A DNA stretch of 47,981 bases from Bacteroidota bacterium (GCA_003023665.1 PXYR01000001.1:1-47981), one strand, 5' to 3'. Shown: positions 31,001-40,709, numbered from the stretch's first letter. Made by a program: numbers and translations. The notes: a model not told the origin generated them from the sequence alone.

Positions 31001-33814
31001 ATGAGCGAACACATTGAAGTATACGGCGCTAAGGCGCATAATCTACGTAATGTAGATGTTAAAATACCAAGGAATTCGCTTGTTGTCATAACGGGTCTTA
31101 GCGGTTCTGGTAAAAGCTCTTTGGCGTTCAATACCATTTATGCTGAGGGACAACGCAGATATATGGAAACCTTCTCCTCCTATGCTCGGCAGTTCTTAGG
31201 CACTATGGAGCGACCTGAAGTGGATAAAATAGAAGGGTTGAGTCCCGTGATTTCCATTGAGCAAAAGACAACTTCAAGGAATCCAAGATCAACGGTAGGT
31301 ACCGTAACAGAATTGAGCGACTTCCTTAGACTGCTTTTCGCTCGGGCGTCTACTGCTTTTAGCTACAATTCCGGTGAGCCTATGGTAAGCTACACTGATG
31401 CTCAAATTGTAGAACTCATTGGTGAACGCTTTGTAAACAAAAGAGTTGCCGTATTGGCTCCTGTTGTGCGAGCGCGCAAAGGGCATTACAGAGAACTTTT
31501 TGAACAAATCGTACGTATGGGATTTGTACGGGCGCGGGTCGATGGTAAAATTGTAGAAGTCAGTAGCGGCTTCCGATTAGACCGATACAAAACTCATGAT
31601 ATTGAAATTGTAGTTGATCGTATTCGCGTGGCTGCAACGGCAGAGAAAAGAATCGTTCAAAGCGTTGAAACGGCTATGTCTCATGGAAAAGGAACCATTG
31701 CAATCATAGACTTAGATTCAGAAGAAATTGCATACTTCTCCAGACAACTCATGTGTCCCACAACTGGTATTGCCTATCAAGAACCTGAGCCAAATACTTT
31801 TTCATTTAACAGTCCAAAAGGAGCATGCACAAAATGTGACGGACTAGGGACTGTAAAAGAGGTGAATCTAGAGAAGGTTATTCCAGATCCAAAGAGAACG
31901 ATTCGAAAAGGTGGGTTTGCTCCTGTTGGAGAATACAAGAAAAACTGGATATTCAATCAATTAGAAATTATCGCGGTAAAACACGGTTTTGACTTAGACA
32001 CCGCAATAGAAGATATCCCAAAAAGTGCTTTGGACATTATTCTTAACGGAACCAATGAGGTCATGACCATTGACCATAAAGCTATTGGGGTTACCAAAGA
32101 ATACAAAGTCAATTTTGAAGGTGTGGTCAACTTTATTGATTCACAATATAGAGACACCAAGAGCCGGGCTATTCAGCGTTGGGCAGATGATTTCATGGAT
32201 AATGTAGTTTGTTCCAGTTGTCAAGGTGCACGCTTGAAACGTGAAAGCTTACATTTTAAGATAGCGGGTAGCAGTATTAGTGAGGTAAGCAGCATGAGCC
32301 TGGTTGACTTTACAGCATGGGTGAACAAATTGGAGCACCAGCTTAATCCAAAGGAATGGAAAATTGCAGAAGAAATAGTTAAAGAACTCAAAGCAAGGAC
32401 CAAATTCCTATTAGATGTGGGCTTAGGCTATTTAAACCTTAACAGAAGTGCGCGAAGCCTCAGTGGTGGCGAGGCTCAACGAATTCGCTTGGCTACTCAA
32501 ATTGGATCTCAACTTGTCAACGTATTATACATATTAGATGAACCTTCAATAGGACTACATCAACGCGACAACTCTAGACTAATTGATAGTTTGAAACAAT
32601 TGCGTGATATTGGCAATAGCGTCATTGTTGTTGAACATGATAAGGATATGATTCAAACTGCTGACTTCATATTAGATATTGGTCCTAAAGCCGGTGTTCA
32701 CGGTGGAAATATTGTTGCGCAAGGAGGAATTGCAGAAATACGCAGTGCAAAGAGTATTACAGCGGAATACCTCAACGGTAGCCGCAGTGTTCCAACACCT
32801 TTAAAGAGAAGAACGGCAACGAATCAAATCGTATTGAACGGTGCCTCCGGAAATAATCTTCAAAATGTTTCCGTATCCATTCCTTTAGGGGTTCTTACAT
32901 GTGTCACGGGAGTCAGCGGAAGCGGAAAGAGTACTTTAATTAATGGAACGCTCTACCCTATCCTCAATCACCTAATTTTCCGTGCAGTTGGAAAACCTAT
33001 GCCTTACCAAAGTATAGAGGGGACAGAGCATATTGATAAAATCATTGATATTGATCAAAGTCCTATTGGACGCACACCTCGCTCCAACCCCGCTACGTAT
33101 ACGGGTGTTTGGTCAGAAATTCGTCATTTGTATGCAAACCTTCCTGAAAGTAAAATTCGAGGCTATAAACCGGGTAGGTTTTCTTTCAATGTAAAAGGTG
33201 GCAGATGTGAAACTTGCGAAGGCGGTGGATTAAGAGTGATTGAGATGAACTTTCTTCCAGATGTTTATGTGCACTGCGAAACGTGTCAAGGCAAAAGATT
33301 CAACCGAGAAACCCTTGAGGTTAGGTATAAAGGTAAAAGCATCAGTGATGTTTTAAGCATGAGTATTGAGGACGCTCTTACGTTCTTTGAACATGTTCCT
33401 AAGATTCACTTGAAGTTAAGTACACTAGTGAATGTTGGCTTAGGTTACGTTAGGCTGGGCCAACCTTCTACCACATTAAGTGGCGGAGAAGCTCAACGGG
33501 TAAAATTGGCCTCTGAATTGAGTAAAAGAGATACTGGAAATACCCTATATATTTTAGATGAGCCCACAACAGGTTTGCATTTTGAAGATGTTCGTGTACT
33601 CATGGAGGTTATTCAGCAACTTGTTGATCAAGGTAATACAGTCATTATCATTGAACACAACATGGATGTTATTAAGCAAGCAGACCATATTATAGACTTA
33701 GGGCCAGAAGGCGGATCAGGGGGAGGAAAAATTGTTGCCATTGGAAGTCCTGAAGAGGTCATTACCAACCCACAAAGCATTACAGGGCAATTTCTTGCTT
33801 TGGAATTGAAATAA
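31001..33814 (+). CDS. uvrA: Excinuclease ABC subunit A
   Basis: UvrA is the damage-sensing ATPase dimer of nucleotide excision repair, 937 residues. The first ABC module has P-loop GLSGSGKSS near residue 32 and signature LSGGEAQRIRLA; the second has GVSGSGKST and LSGGEAQRVKLA. QRRYMETFSSYARQFLG and IEQKTTSRNPRSTVGT match the UvrB-interaction region. The C-terminal zinc module is complete (Cys736, 739, 759, 762). The first module has Cys252, Cys276 and Cys279, but the fourth position is Thr255 (MCPTTG), so it lacks one ligand. It is preceded by the lytic transglycosylase gene with a 2-bp gap. Confidence 0.97.
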   Translation: MSEHIEVYGAKAHNLRNVDVKIPRNSLVVITGLSGSGKSSLAFNTIYAEGQRRYMETFSSYARQFLGTMERPEVDKIEGLSPVISIEQKTTSRNPRSTVGTVTELSDFLRLLFARASTAFSYNSGEPMVSYTDAQIVELIGERFVNKRVAVLAPVVRARKGHYRELFEQIVRMGFVRARVDGKIVEVSSGFRLDRYKTHDIEIVVDRIRVAATAEKRIVQSVETAMSHGKGTIAIIDLDSEEIAYFSRQLMCPTTGIAYQEPEPNTFSFNSPKGACTKCDGLGTVKEVNLEKVIPDPKRTIRKGGFAPVGEYKKNWIFNQLEIIAVKHGFDLDTAIEDIPKSALDIILNGTNEVMTIDHKAIGVTKEYKVNFEGVVNFIDSQYRDTKSRAIQRWADDFMDNVVCSSCQGARLKRESLHFKIAGSSISEVSSMSLVDFTAWVNKLEHQLNPKEWKIAEEIVKELKARTKFLLDVGLGYLNLNRSARSLSGGEAQRIRLATQIGSQLVNVLYILDEPSIGLHQRDNSRLIDSLKQLRDIGNSVIVVEHDKDMIQTADFILDIGPKAGVHGGNIVAQGGIAEIRSAKSITAEYLNGSRSVPTPLKRRTATNQIVLNGASGNNLQNVSVSIPLGVLTCVTGVSGSGKSTLINGTLYPILNHLIFRAVGKPMPYQSIEGTEHIDKIIDIDQSPIGRTPRSNPATYTGVWSEIRHLYANLPESKIRGYKPGRFSFNVKGGRCETCEGGGLRVIEMNFLPDVYVHCETCQGKRFNRETLEVRYKGKSISDVLSMSIEDALTFFEHVPKIHLKLSTLVNVGLGYVRLGQPSTTLSGGEAQRVKLASELSKRDTGNTLYILDEPTTGLHFEDVRVLMEVIQQLVDQGNTVIIIEHNMDVIKQADHIIDLGPEGGSGGGKIVAIGSPEEVITNPQSITGQFLALELK

Positions 33815-33851
33815 ATAGGTATTCTTTTCGTGTATATAATTGTACCTTATT

Positions 33852-33863
33852 GGTTAATTAACC
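33852..33863. promoter_or_regulatory. 12-bp palindrome before the LOG gene
   Basis: GGTTAATTAACC is a perfect 12-bp palindrome ending 7 bp before the ATG at 33871. A second inverted repeat, AATAGGT (33814-33820) with ACCTATT (33861-33867), brackets the whole 56-bp gap. It could be an operator. A degenerate -7 box, TATAATTG, sits at 33835-33842. Confidence 0.35.
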
Positions 33864-33870
33864 TATTACT

Positions 33871-34557
33871 ATGAATAACCTAAAAAGAAAGACCTGGACT
33901 GATATCAAATCAAATGACAGCTGGGCACTATTTAAAATCATGTCCGAATTTGTTGAAGGCTACGAGAGTCTCGGAAGAATTGGACCCTGTGTAAGCATCT
34001 TTGGATCGGCTAGAACGAATTCTACTGAACCCGAATATCTTCAGGCAGCTACCGATATTGCCGAACAACTCACAAAAAAAGGATATGGAATCATCACTGG
34101 TGGTGGTCCAGGAATCATGGAAGCTGCAAATAAAGGTGCCCAGAAAGGTGCAGGCCCAAGTGTAGGATTGAATATTGATTTACCTTTTGAACAGAACAGT
34201 AACCCTTATATAGATCACGATAAAAATCTAAACTTCGATTATTTCTTTGCTCGTAAGGTGATGTTCGTAAAATACAGTCAGGCATTCGTAGTAATGCCAG
34301 GAGGTTTTGGAACCTTAGATGAATTGTTTGAGGCCGTTACTTTGGTTCAAACAAAAAAAATAAGCCAATTCCCTATTGTCTTATATGGTGCTTCATTTTG
34401 GGAAGGCCTTAAAGATTGGATCAATAATACACTAAAGGCCACAGGAAAAATTAGTCCAGACGACACGGATCTGATTCGCATTGCAGATACCAAAGAAGAT
34501 GTCGTTAATATTATTGAGGAATTCTACAAAACAAAAGGATACTCTACCAACTTTTAA
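33871..34557 (+). CDS. LOG family protein (TIGR00730 Rossmann fold)
   Basis: A 228-residue lysine-decarboxylase-like (LOG) protein. It has VSIFGSAR near residue 41, GYGIITGGGPGIMEAANKGA (nucleotide binding), and the hallmark PGGFGTLDELFE. Characterised relatives are nucleotide 5'-monophosphate phosphoribohydrolases, cleaving cytokinin ribotides or general purine/pyrimidine monophosphates (as in PpnN). The N-terminal 30 residues are longer than in plant LOGs and fit the bacterial class. Its 3' end overlaps the convergent choice-of-anchor-B gene by 4 nt, with no terminator visible between them. Confidence 0.88.
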   Translation: MNNLKRKTWTDIKSNDSWALFKIMSEFVEGYESLGRIGPCVSIFGSARTNSTEPEYLQAATDIAEQLTKKGYGIITGGGPGIMEAANKGAQKGAGPSVGLNIDLPFEQNSNPYIDHDKNLNFDYFFARKVMFVKYSQAFVVMPGGFGTLDELFEAVTLVQTKKISQFPIVLYGASFWEGLKDWINNTLKATGKISPDDTDLIRIADTKEDVVNIIEEFYKTKGYSTNF

Positions 34558-36149
34558 TGCTGTAGTGAGAGAGGAAATACTTTATGTAAGTCTTCACTAC
34601 TCACCTTCAAGAGATATTGTCCCGAAGAAAATTGACCAGAGATTTGTAAGTTTTCTTCGCGGATAATTCCTTTTTCCAATATACGTCCGGTCACATCTGT
34701 CAACACATAAGTTCCGGAGGTGATGCCAGATAATTGAACTCTTCCTTTAGAGGGATTAGGAAAAATATTGATTGCGGTACTTTGGCTGTTATCAAAACCA
34801 ATATTATTGACATTGAGTAGAGCCACTCGCACGGTGTCAAAGGTTCCGGGAATCCAATTGTATTCAAATTCCGCATTGACAAAACCACTTAAAGTTACGG
34901 ACAAAGAATCTTTGCCTTTGTTTGGCGTGCCCAAATCAGCCAATCCATCAATACTGCTCAATTCTTGAAGGCCTGCATCTTTCATGTTGATTAATGCATT
35001 ACTCAAAGGCGCTCCTGTAATGCTATCTATGACTTGTACATGCACTCTAGAAGCATTCACATAGGTTGGATTCAAAACATATAAACCTTCTTCTATGTCT
35101 GAGCAAATAATCTTTTGCGATTCGAAGTATGGGTAAGCACCCCAGTTACCATTAAATCCATTTCCAGAAAAATTAGGAGATGTATCATAGAATCCAACCT
35201 CCACAAGTAATTCTGGATACTTGGCATCAACAATCTGCACACCAGAGGTATAATAGGAAGTTACTACCCAATCCCCATAAACATGAGCATTATGGGGAAT
35301 GACCATAGTTCCAGGTAACGATTGAATACGATCTAATTCAGTCATGTTGGAAAGATCACTCACGTCATATGCCGTCAAGAATGCTCCGCCTACCTCATCT
35401 GTTGTAAATAACGTGCTGTTATCATCGCTTATCCAAGTATTATGTGTAAACGTATTTGGTGTTGATTTAGAGGCCATTAATTGGGTTGAATCTTTGTTTG
35501 ATACGTCGACTACCACATAAAGCCCATTATTGATAGCAGATCCCCAAAGCGTATCTCCTCTTACCATTCCGTCGTGCAGATAATAGGTATCCCAATTTCC
35601 CACATAGGTTGGATTCCATGGATCGCTTTTAATATCAAAAATCAGTGCTCCACCATTACCAATATTCGCACCGAACAGATAGCAATAACCTTTTTCGTCT
35701 ATGTATAAATTATGCACGGTTTTTAAGGTGTCGTAATTACCTAAAGAATCTTGGATTGGAAAGTTAACCGCTTTGAACCTTGGATTTGATTCATTCACAC
35801 TGTCCATGTCTATGATTAGTAATCCCTGATTTGGCACTGTATTCCAAGCAAAAGGGGAATCATGGGTTACAAATGCATAATGACTCCAAGTCTTCAAATC
35901 TCGCCATGTGCTGAACGGCCCTTGTATGAATTGCTTTTTTACAGGTTGTGAGGAAGATATATCTACGATACTCACTCCTGCTATGGTGCCCACCAAAGCA
36001 TATTCAGTTCCAACTGAATCAGTATAGCCCCATATATCATTATTGTCATATAAATAACTCTCTCTACCAAGTAGAGAAATGTTAAAGCTAGATTGAGCTT
36101 GAACTAGACCTCCTATGGTCAGGGTGAGTAGGAGGAATATCTTTTTCAT
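34554..36149 (-). CDS. Choice-of-anchor B family protein with T9SS sorting domain
   Basis: A 531-residue secreted protein. The signal peptide ends near residue 19 (LVQAQ). Residues about 20-370 are LVIVP-type propeller repeats, for example GVSIVDISS, LLIIDMDSV, LYVVVDVSN and VQIVDAKYPELL, and TVHNLYIDEKGYCYLFG and IPHNAHVYGDW fit the choice-of-anchor-B family. About 372-455 form a carboxypeptidase-regulatory-like Ig domain (VQVIDSITGAPLSNALI). The last 72 residues are a type A T9SS domain (INIFPNPSKG) with an atypical FPLSLQH end. It starts 3 bp after the parC stop, so it is probably cotranscribed with topoisomerase IV. Its function is unknown. Confidence 0.88.
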   Translation of the reverse strand: MKKIFLLLTLTIGGLVQAQSSFNISLLGRESYLYDNNDIWGYTDSVGTEYALVGTIAGVSIVDISSSQPVKKQFIQGPFSTWRDLKTWSHYAFVTHDSPFAWNTVPNQGLLIIDMDSVNESNPRFKAVNFPIQDSLGNYDTLKTVHNLYIDEKGYCYLFGANIGNGGALIFDIKSDPWNPTYVGNWDTYYLHDGMVRGDTLWGSAINNGLYVVVDVSNKDSTQLMASKSTPNTFTHNTWISDDNSTLFTTDEVGGAFLTAYDVSDLSNMTELDRIQSLPGTMVIPHNAHVYGDWVVTSYYTSGVQIVDAKYPELLVEVGFYDTSPNFSGNGFNGNWGAYPYFESQKIICSDIEEGLYVLNPTYVNASRVHVQVIDSITGAPLSNALINMKDAGLQELSSIDGLADLGTPNKGKDSLSVTLSGFVNAEFEYNWIPGTFDTVRVALLNVNNIGFDNSQSTAINIFPNPSKGRVQLSGITSGTYVLTDVTGRILEKGIIREENLQISGQFSSGQYLLKVSSEDLHKVFPLSLQH

Positions 36150-36152
36150 GAA

Positions 36153-38816
36153 TTAGAAATCTAAAGTTATCTGAGGCGGTTCGTCTTCACCCATAAACGG
36201 CTTTTCTGCGGGAGAATCATTTTTCTCTAATGTTTCTTCAACGACTGGGCCGTTTAATTGTGGTAGTTCTTCAACAACTGATTGTGGCTCTTGTTCAGGC
36301 AATGGATCTAATCCTACCACCTTATTCAAGGTATCGGTAGTCAATTGATTGCCTTTTGCAGCTATTCCCTTAACCGAAATAAAATCACTTAAAATCACCG
36401 TTTCTGGATCCTTACTATCTCCTCCCTGCTTGCGGTAAATCATTTCTATAACTGGACGAGACGCATTTGATAGGTAGCTCAATTCACTTTTTGGATGTGC
36501 AGTAATTATGTTTATTTCCTTATCACCACCTTCCCAATCAAATCGTTTAACAAAATAGCGCCCTTTCTCACCGTCAAAATAAACAGCACTGATTGGTTTG
36601 CTCACGTCTAATTTCTCCAGATACATTATATCTGAATCAAAATGAAGCGACAGTTCAGGGACAACAACTTTTAATGTTCCGTTATTTGAAGCAATCAACA
36701 AGCGGTCTTCACCTTTAAAGCTTCCAAGTAGTCTTCCTCTTTCATCACTATTCAAGCGTTGAACAGTTGAGTCAAACCAGACTTTACGGGCTTCGAGTGT
36801 ACTCTCTCCTTTTTCTTTCAACTCAATGCGCTTCACAGGGAATTTGGTCACAATATTGCCTTTTGAAGCCCGACCTTTGATCGCTAAATCTGCGAAGTCT
36901 AAGTCAATTTTCAATTTCTTGAGCTTTGCTAATTGACGCAGGAGAACAAATACTTTTTCAGCTTCACCGTTCGGGTTTACTGTTAAATACGTGATTTTAG
37001 AATTTGCAAATCCTTGGGTGAGTTCATATTCGCGGTCTCTAGTTATCGATTTGACAATGAAGCGCTTGACATAACTCACTTTAGATTTTCCATCTAAATA
37101 AATGGCATTATAGACGGTTCGTTCATCCCCTTTCTTCCAAACTGCAACGTGCAAAATATCTTTACCAAAGAATGCCTTGTCCTTGACTTTGCTTACGGAA
37201 TATTTTCCGTCTCGTCGGATTACTATGATATCATCAATGTCTGAACAATCAGCGACGTACTCATCGCGCTTCATAGCCGTTCCTACAAAGCCTTCTTCTC
37301 TATTCACATAGAGTTTTTGGTTCCGAATGACCACTTTAGCAGCCTCCACACTATCAAAGGTTGCGATTTCCGTTTTGCGCCCGCGGTCCTTACCAAACTT
37401 CTCTTTTAAGTCCTTAAAGTAGGTGATTGCAAATTCTACCAAATGATTTAGATCGTGTTTGACAGCATCAATCTTACCCTCGAGTTCAATGATCTTATCG
37501 TTCGCCTTGTTCGTATCGAATTTAGAAATCCGCTTTATTTTGATCTCCGTCAATCGGATGATGTCCTCTTGGGTCACCTCACGCATTAAATGTCCAATAT
37601 GAGGCGCCAATCCTTTTTCAATAAACTCTAGCACCTGCTCCCACGTCTCGGCATCCTCTATATCCCTATAAATTTTCTTCTCAATGAAAATGCGCTCCAA
37701 AGAGGAAAAATGCCATTGTTCTTGAAGCTCTTTTAGTCGGATTTCGAGCTCCGCCTTCAATACTTGCTTTGTGGCCTCCGTAGACCTGAGTAAAATTTCC
37801 GATACTCCAATAAACAGCGGGGTATCCTCATGAATACTACAAGATAAAGGGGCAATACTAACCTCACAGTTGGTGAAGGCATACAACGCGTCAATGGTCT
37901 TATCTGGGCTTATACCGTTGGGCAAATGCACCAATATCTCCACATTTTCTGCCGTGTTGTCTTCAATCTTTTTAATCTTGATTTTACCCTTATCGTTTGC
38001 CTTAAGAATAGAATCAATCAAACTTTGGGTAGTTGTACTGTAGGGTATCTCAGTAATGACCAAAGTATTTTTATCCAATTGAGATATTTTAGCACGAACA
38101 CGTACTCTTGAGCCTCTCTTGCCGTTGTTGTAGTTCGAAAAATCTGCTTGTCCTCCAGTGGGAAAATCCGGAACCAATTTGAAGGGCTTACCCTGTAGAA
38201 CCTTTACCGACGCATCAATGAGTTCGTTGAAATTGTGCGGTAATATTTTAGTGCTCAATCCAACAGCAATTCCTTCCACACCCATTGCCAAAAGCATTGG
38301 AAATTTCATGGGCAGGTGCAAAGGCTCATTGGCTCTTCCGTCATAAGAAAGTTGCCATTCAGTAACCTTAGGGCTGTAGGCCACATGAAGTGCAAATTTT
38401 GTGAGACGCGCTTCTATATACCTGGGCGCCGCTGCACCGTCACCAGTGAGAATATTACCCCAATTCCCTTGACAATCAATAAGTAAATCCTTTTGGCCCA
38501 TCTGCACAAGAGCATCACCTATTGATGCATCGCCGTGTGGATGGAAACGCATGGTCTGTCCAATGATATTGGCCACCTTATGATAGCGTCCGTCGTCCAT
38601 TTCCTTCATTGCATGAAGCAAACGTCTCTGTACGGGTTTTAATCCGTCATTTAATGCTGGAACTGCTCGTTCTAGGATTACATAAGAAGCATAATCTAAA
38701 AAGTAATCTTCATACATACCAGAAACACGGGTAATACGCGTTCCTTCATCATAAGCAGCGTCCGATTGCATTTCAGGATCTAAACCATCCATTTGTGGAT
38801 CTAATTCTTCGCTCAT
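36153..38816 (-). CDS. parC: DNA topoisomerase IV subunit A
   Basis: The DNA-cleaving subunit of topoisomerase IV, which decatenates daughter chromosomes; 887 residues. The winged-helix core has LNDGLKPVQRRLLHAM, RFHPHGDASIGDALV and catalytic Tyr133 in APRYIEARLT. About 435-490 form the coiled coil, and the C-terminal half has the beta-pinwheel repeats. No GyrA-box (QRRGGKG type) is visible and the partner is ParE-like, so ParC is preferred over GyrA. The quinolone-contact Ser of E. coli ParC (Ser80) is Ala97 here, and Glu84 is Asp101. The acidic Pro/Glu-rich tail (about 840-887) is probably disordered. It starts on the parE stop (TAATG). Confidence 0.95.
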   Translation of the reverse strand: MSEELDPQMDGLDPEMQSDAAYDEGTRITRVSGMYEDYFLDYASYVILERAVPALNDGLKPVQRRLLHAMKEMDDGRYHKVANIIGQTMRFHPHGDASIGDALVQMGQKDLLIDCQGNWGNILTGDGAAAPRYIEARLTKFALHVAYSPKVTEWQLSYDGRANEPLHLPMKFPMLLAMGVEGIAVGLSTKILPHNFNELIDASVKVLQGKPFKLVPDFPTGGQADFSNYNNGKRGSRVRVRAKISQLDKNTLVITEIPYSTTTQSLIDSILKANDKGKIKIKKIEDNTAENVEILVHLPNGISPDKTIDALYAFTNCEVSIAPLSCSIHEDTPLFIGVSEILLRSTEATKQVLKAELEIRLKELQEQWHFSSLERIFIEKKIYRDIEDAETWEQVLEFIEKGLAPHIGHLMREVTQEDIIRLTEIKIKRISKFDTNKANDKIIELEGKIDAVKHDLNHLVEFAITYFKDLKEKFGKDRGRKTEIATFDSVEAAKVVIRNQKLYVNREEGFVGTAMKRDEYVADCSDIDDIIVIRRDGKYSVSKVKDKAFFGKDILHVAVWKKGDERTVYNAIYLDGKSKVSYVKRFIVKSITRDREYELTQGFANSKITYLTVNPNGEAEKVFVLLRQLAKLKKLKIDLDFADLAIKGRASKGNIVTKFPVKRIELKEKGESTLEARKVWFDSTVQRLNSDERGRLLGSFKGEDRLLIASNNGTLKVVVPELSLHFDSDIMYLEKLDVSKPISAVYFDGEKGRYFVKRFDWEGGDKEINIITAHPKSELSYLSNASRPVIEMIYRKQGGDSKDPETVILSDFISVKGIAAKGNQLTTDTLNKVVGLDPLPEQEPQSVVEELPQLNGPVVEETLEKNDSPAEKPFMGEDEPPQITLDF

Positions 38817-40687
38817 TAATTCAGAAATTCTTCTTCAAGGTTTTTTTCAACCCTTAAATTCTCAATGATAAACTCTTGACGCTTCGGGGTATTTTTACCC
38901 ATGTAAAATGTCAACAAGTCTTCCGATCTGTAATCTTTACTAATCATTACTGGTTCCAAGCGTATATCTTGGCCAATGAAGTATTTAAATTCATCCGGAC
39001 TTATTTCACCTAACCCCTTGAATCGGGTAATTTCAGGTTTAGGACCTAAAGCACCTATGGCGTCATTCTTCTCTTCATTAGAATAGCAATACCTGGTCTC
39101 TTTCTTATTCCTAACACGAAACAATGGTGTTTGTAAAATGTATAAGTGTCCTTCTTTGACTAACTCCGGGAAGAATTGCAAAAAGAATGTAATTAGCAGT
39201 AAACGGATATGCATACCGTCAACATCAGCATCCGTGGCAATCACTACATTATTATACCTCAAATCGTCAAGTCCTTCTTCAATATTTAGGGCCGCTTGTA
39301 ATAAGTTGAACTCTTCGTTTTCATAAACCACTTTTTTGGTTAATCCAAAACTATTTAGAGGCTTCCCTTTTAAGGAAAATACAGCTTGCGTATTCACGTC
39401 ACGGCTCTTAGTTATTGAACCCGAAGCACTATCGCCCTCTGTGATAAAGAGCGTGGATTCAAGCCTTCTATCTCCTTTCGGACTTGCTTTTTTATCGTTC
39501 AAATGAACCCGGCAATCTCTAAGCTTCTTATTGTGAAGTGATGCTTTTTTGGCTCTTTCTCTTGCTAATTTTCGAATTCCTTGTAGATCCTTGCGCTCGC
39601 GTTCTGCCCGCTGAATCTTTTTGAGAATGGCCTCTGCAACAGGCGCATTTCTATGCAAGTAATTGTCCAGCTCTTTCTTCATGAAATTAATCACGAAGGT
39701 TCTCACATGAATTTCGCCTGGTGCCATTTCTAAAGAGCCCAATTTGGTCTTGGTTTGGGATTCAAACACCGGTTCCATAACTTTCAATGAAATCGCGCCT
39801 ATAACGCAACTTCTAACGTCAGAAGCGTCAAAATTCTTACCGTAAAAATCACGCATAGTTGCCACCAGCGCCTCTCGGAAGGCATTTTGATGCGTACCCC
39901 CTTGAGTAGTATGCTGTCCGTTGACAAAACTGTAAAATTGTTCTCCCTGCATGCGTTCGCTATGCGTCAGAGCCACTTCAATATCATCACCTTTAAGATG
40001 TATGATGTCATGAATGGTATTCCCGTCTAAATTGTCTTGAAGCAAATCTTTAAGACCGTTTTCACTGTAGAATTTTTCACCGTTCAAATACAATGTGAGC
40101 CCAGGATTTAGATAGGCGTAATTCCAAAGCATCTTTTCTACATACTCAAGTATATAGCGGTAATTGATAAATATTTCGGAATCAGGACGGAATGAAACCT
40201 TGGTTCCTTTGCGCTGACTGCTCTCAATAATGGCATCGTCCTCGGTTAGCTTTCCGTATTCAAATTTGGCGCGCTTGGTTTGACCGTCTCGAAATGCCTG
40301 AACTACAAATTCTGTTGAAAGCGCATTAACCGCTTTGGCTCCCACTCCATTGAGACCCACTGATTTTTTAAACGCTTTGCTGTCATACTTAGCACCGGTG
40401 TTGATTTTAGAAACCACATCAACCACCTTTCCTAAAGGAATTCCCCTACCGTAATCACGAACCACCACTTGACCATCAGAAATTTTTACTTCAATAGTCT
40501 TACCGGCACCCATTACAAACTCGTCAATGGAATTATCCAACACCTCCTTTAGAAGAATGTAAATACCGTCATCTGGACTTTTTCCATCGCCCAATTTTCC
40601 GATATACATCCCAGGTCGTAAACGGATGTGCTCATCCCACTCTAATGAGCGTATATTGGCCTCGGTATAGTTCGATTGTTGTGACAT
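38816..40687 (-). CDS. parE: DNA topoisomerase IV subunit B
   Basis: The ATPase subunit of topoisomerase IV, 623 residues. The GHKL ATPase has KEVLDNSIDE (Glu48, Asn52), RDYGRGIP (Asp78) and a glycine-rich lid NGVGAKAVNALS. The transducer domain contains QGGTHQNAF. The TOPRIM domain has FITEGDSASGS near residue 415 and ATDADVDGMHIR, whose acidic residues bind Mg. The C-terminus is RFKGLGEISPDEFKYFIG. RLRPGMYIGKLGDGKSPDDG is typical of Bacteroidota ParE. It has its own promoter at 40710-40739, and the stop overlaps the parC start. Confidence 0.96.
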   Translation of the reverse strand: MSQQSNYTEANIRSLEWDEHIRLRPGMYIGKLGDGKSPDDGIYILLKEVLDNSIDEFVMGAGKTIEVKISDGQVVVRDYGRGIPLGKVVDVVSKINTGAKYDSKAFKKSVGLNGVGAKAVNALSTEFVVQAFRDGQTKRAKFEYGKLTEDDAIIESSQRKGTKVSFRPDSEIFINYRYILEYVEKMLWNYAYLNPGLTLYLNGEKFYSENGLKDLLQDNLDGNTIHDIIHLKGDDIEVALTHSERMQGEQFYSFVNGQHTTQGGTHQNAFREALVATMRDFYGKNFDASDVRSCVIGAISLKVMEPVFESQTKTKLGSLEMAPGEIHVRTFVINFMKKELDNYLHRNAPVAEAILKKIQRAERERKDLQGIRKLARERAKKASLHNKKLRDCRVHLNDKKASPKGDRRLESTLFITEGDSASGSITKSRDVNTQAVFSLKGKPLNSFGLTKKVVYENEEFNLLQAALNIEEGLDDLRYNNVVIATDADVDGMHIRLLLITFFLQFFPELVKEGHLYILQTPLFRVRNKKETRYCYSNEEKNDAIGALGPKPEITRFKGLGEISPDEFKYFIGQDIRLEPVMISKDYRSEDLLTFYMGKNTPKRQEFIIENLRVEKNLEEEFLN

Positions 40688-40709
40688 TTTAGCTGAAATC
40701 GTTAGCTCC

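Noticed and set aside
36153..40687. Reading the pair as gyrase (gyrA/gyrB)
   Set aside because: No GyrA-box is visible in the C-terminal domain and the B subunit has the ParE-style N-terminus, so topoisomerase IV is preferred.
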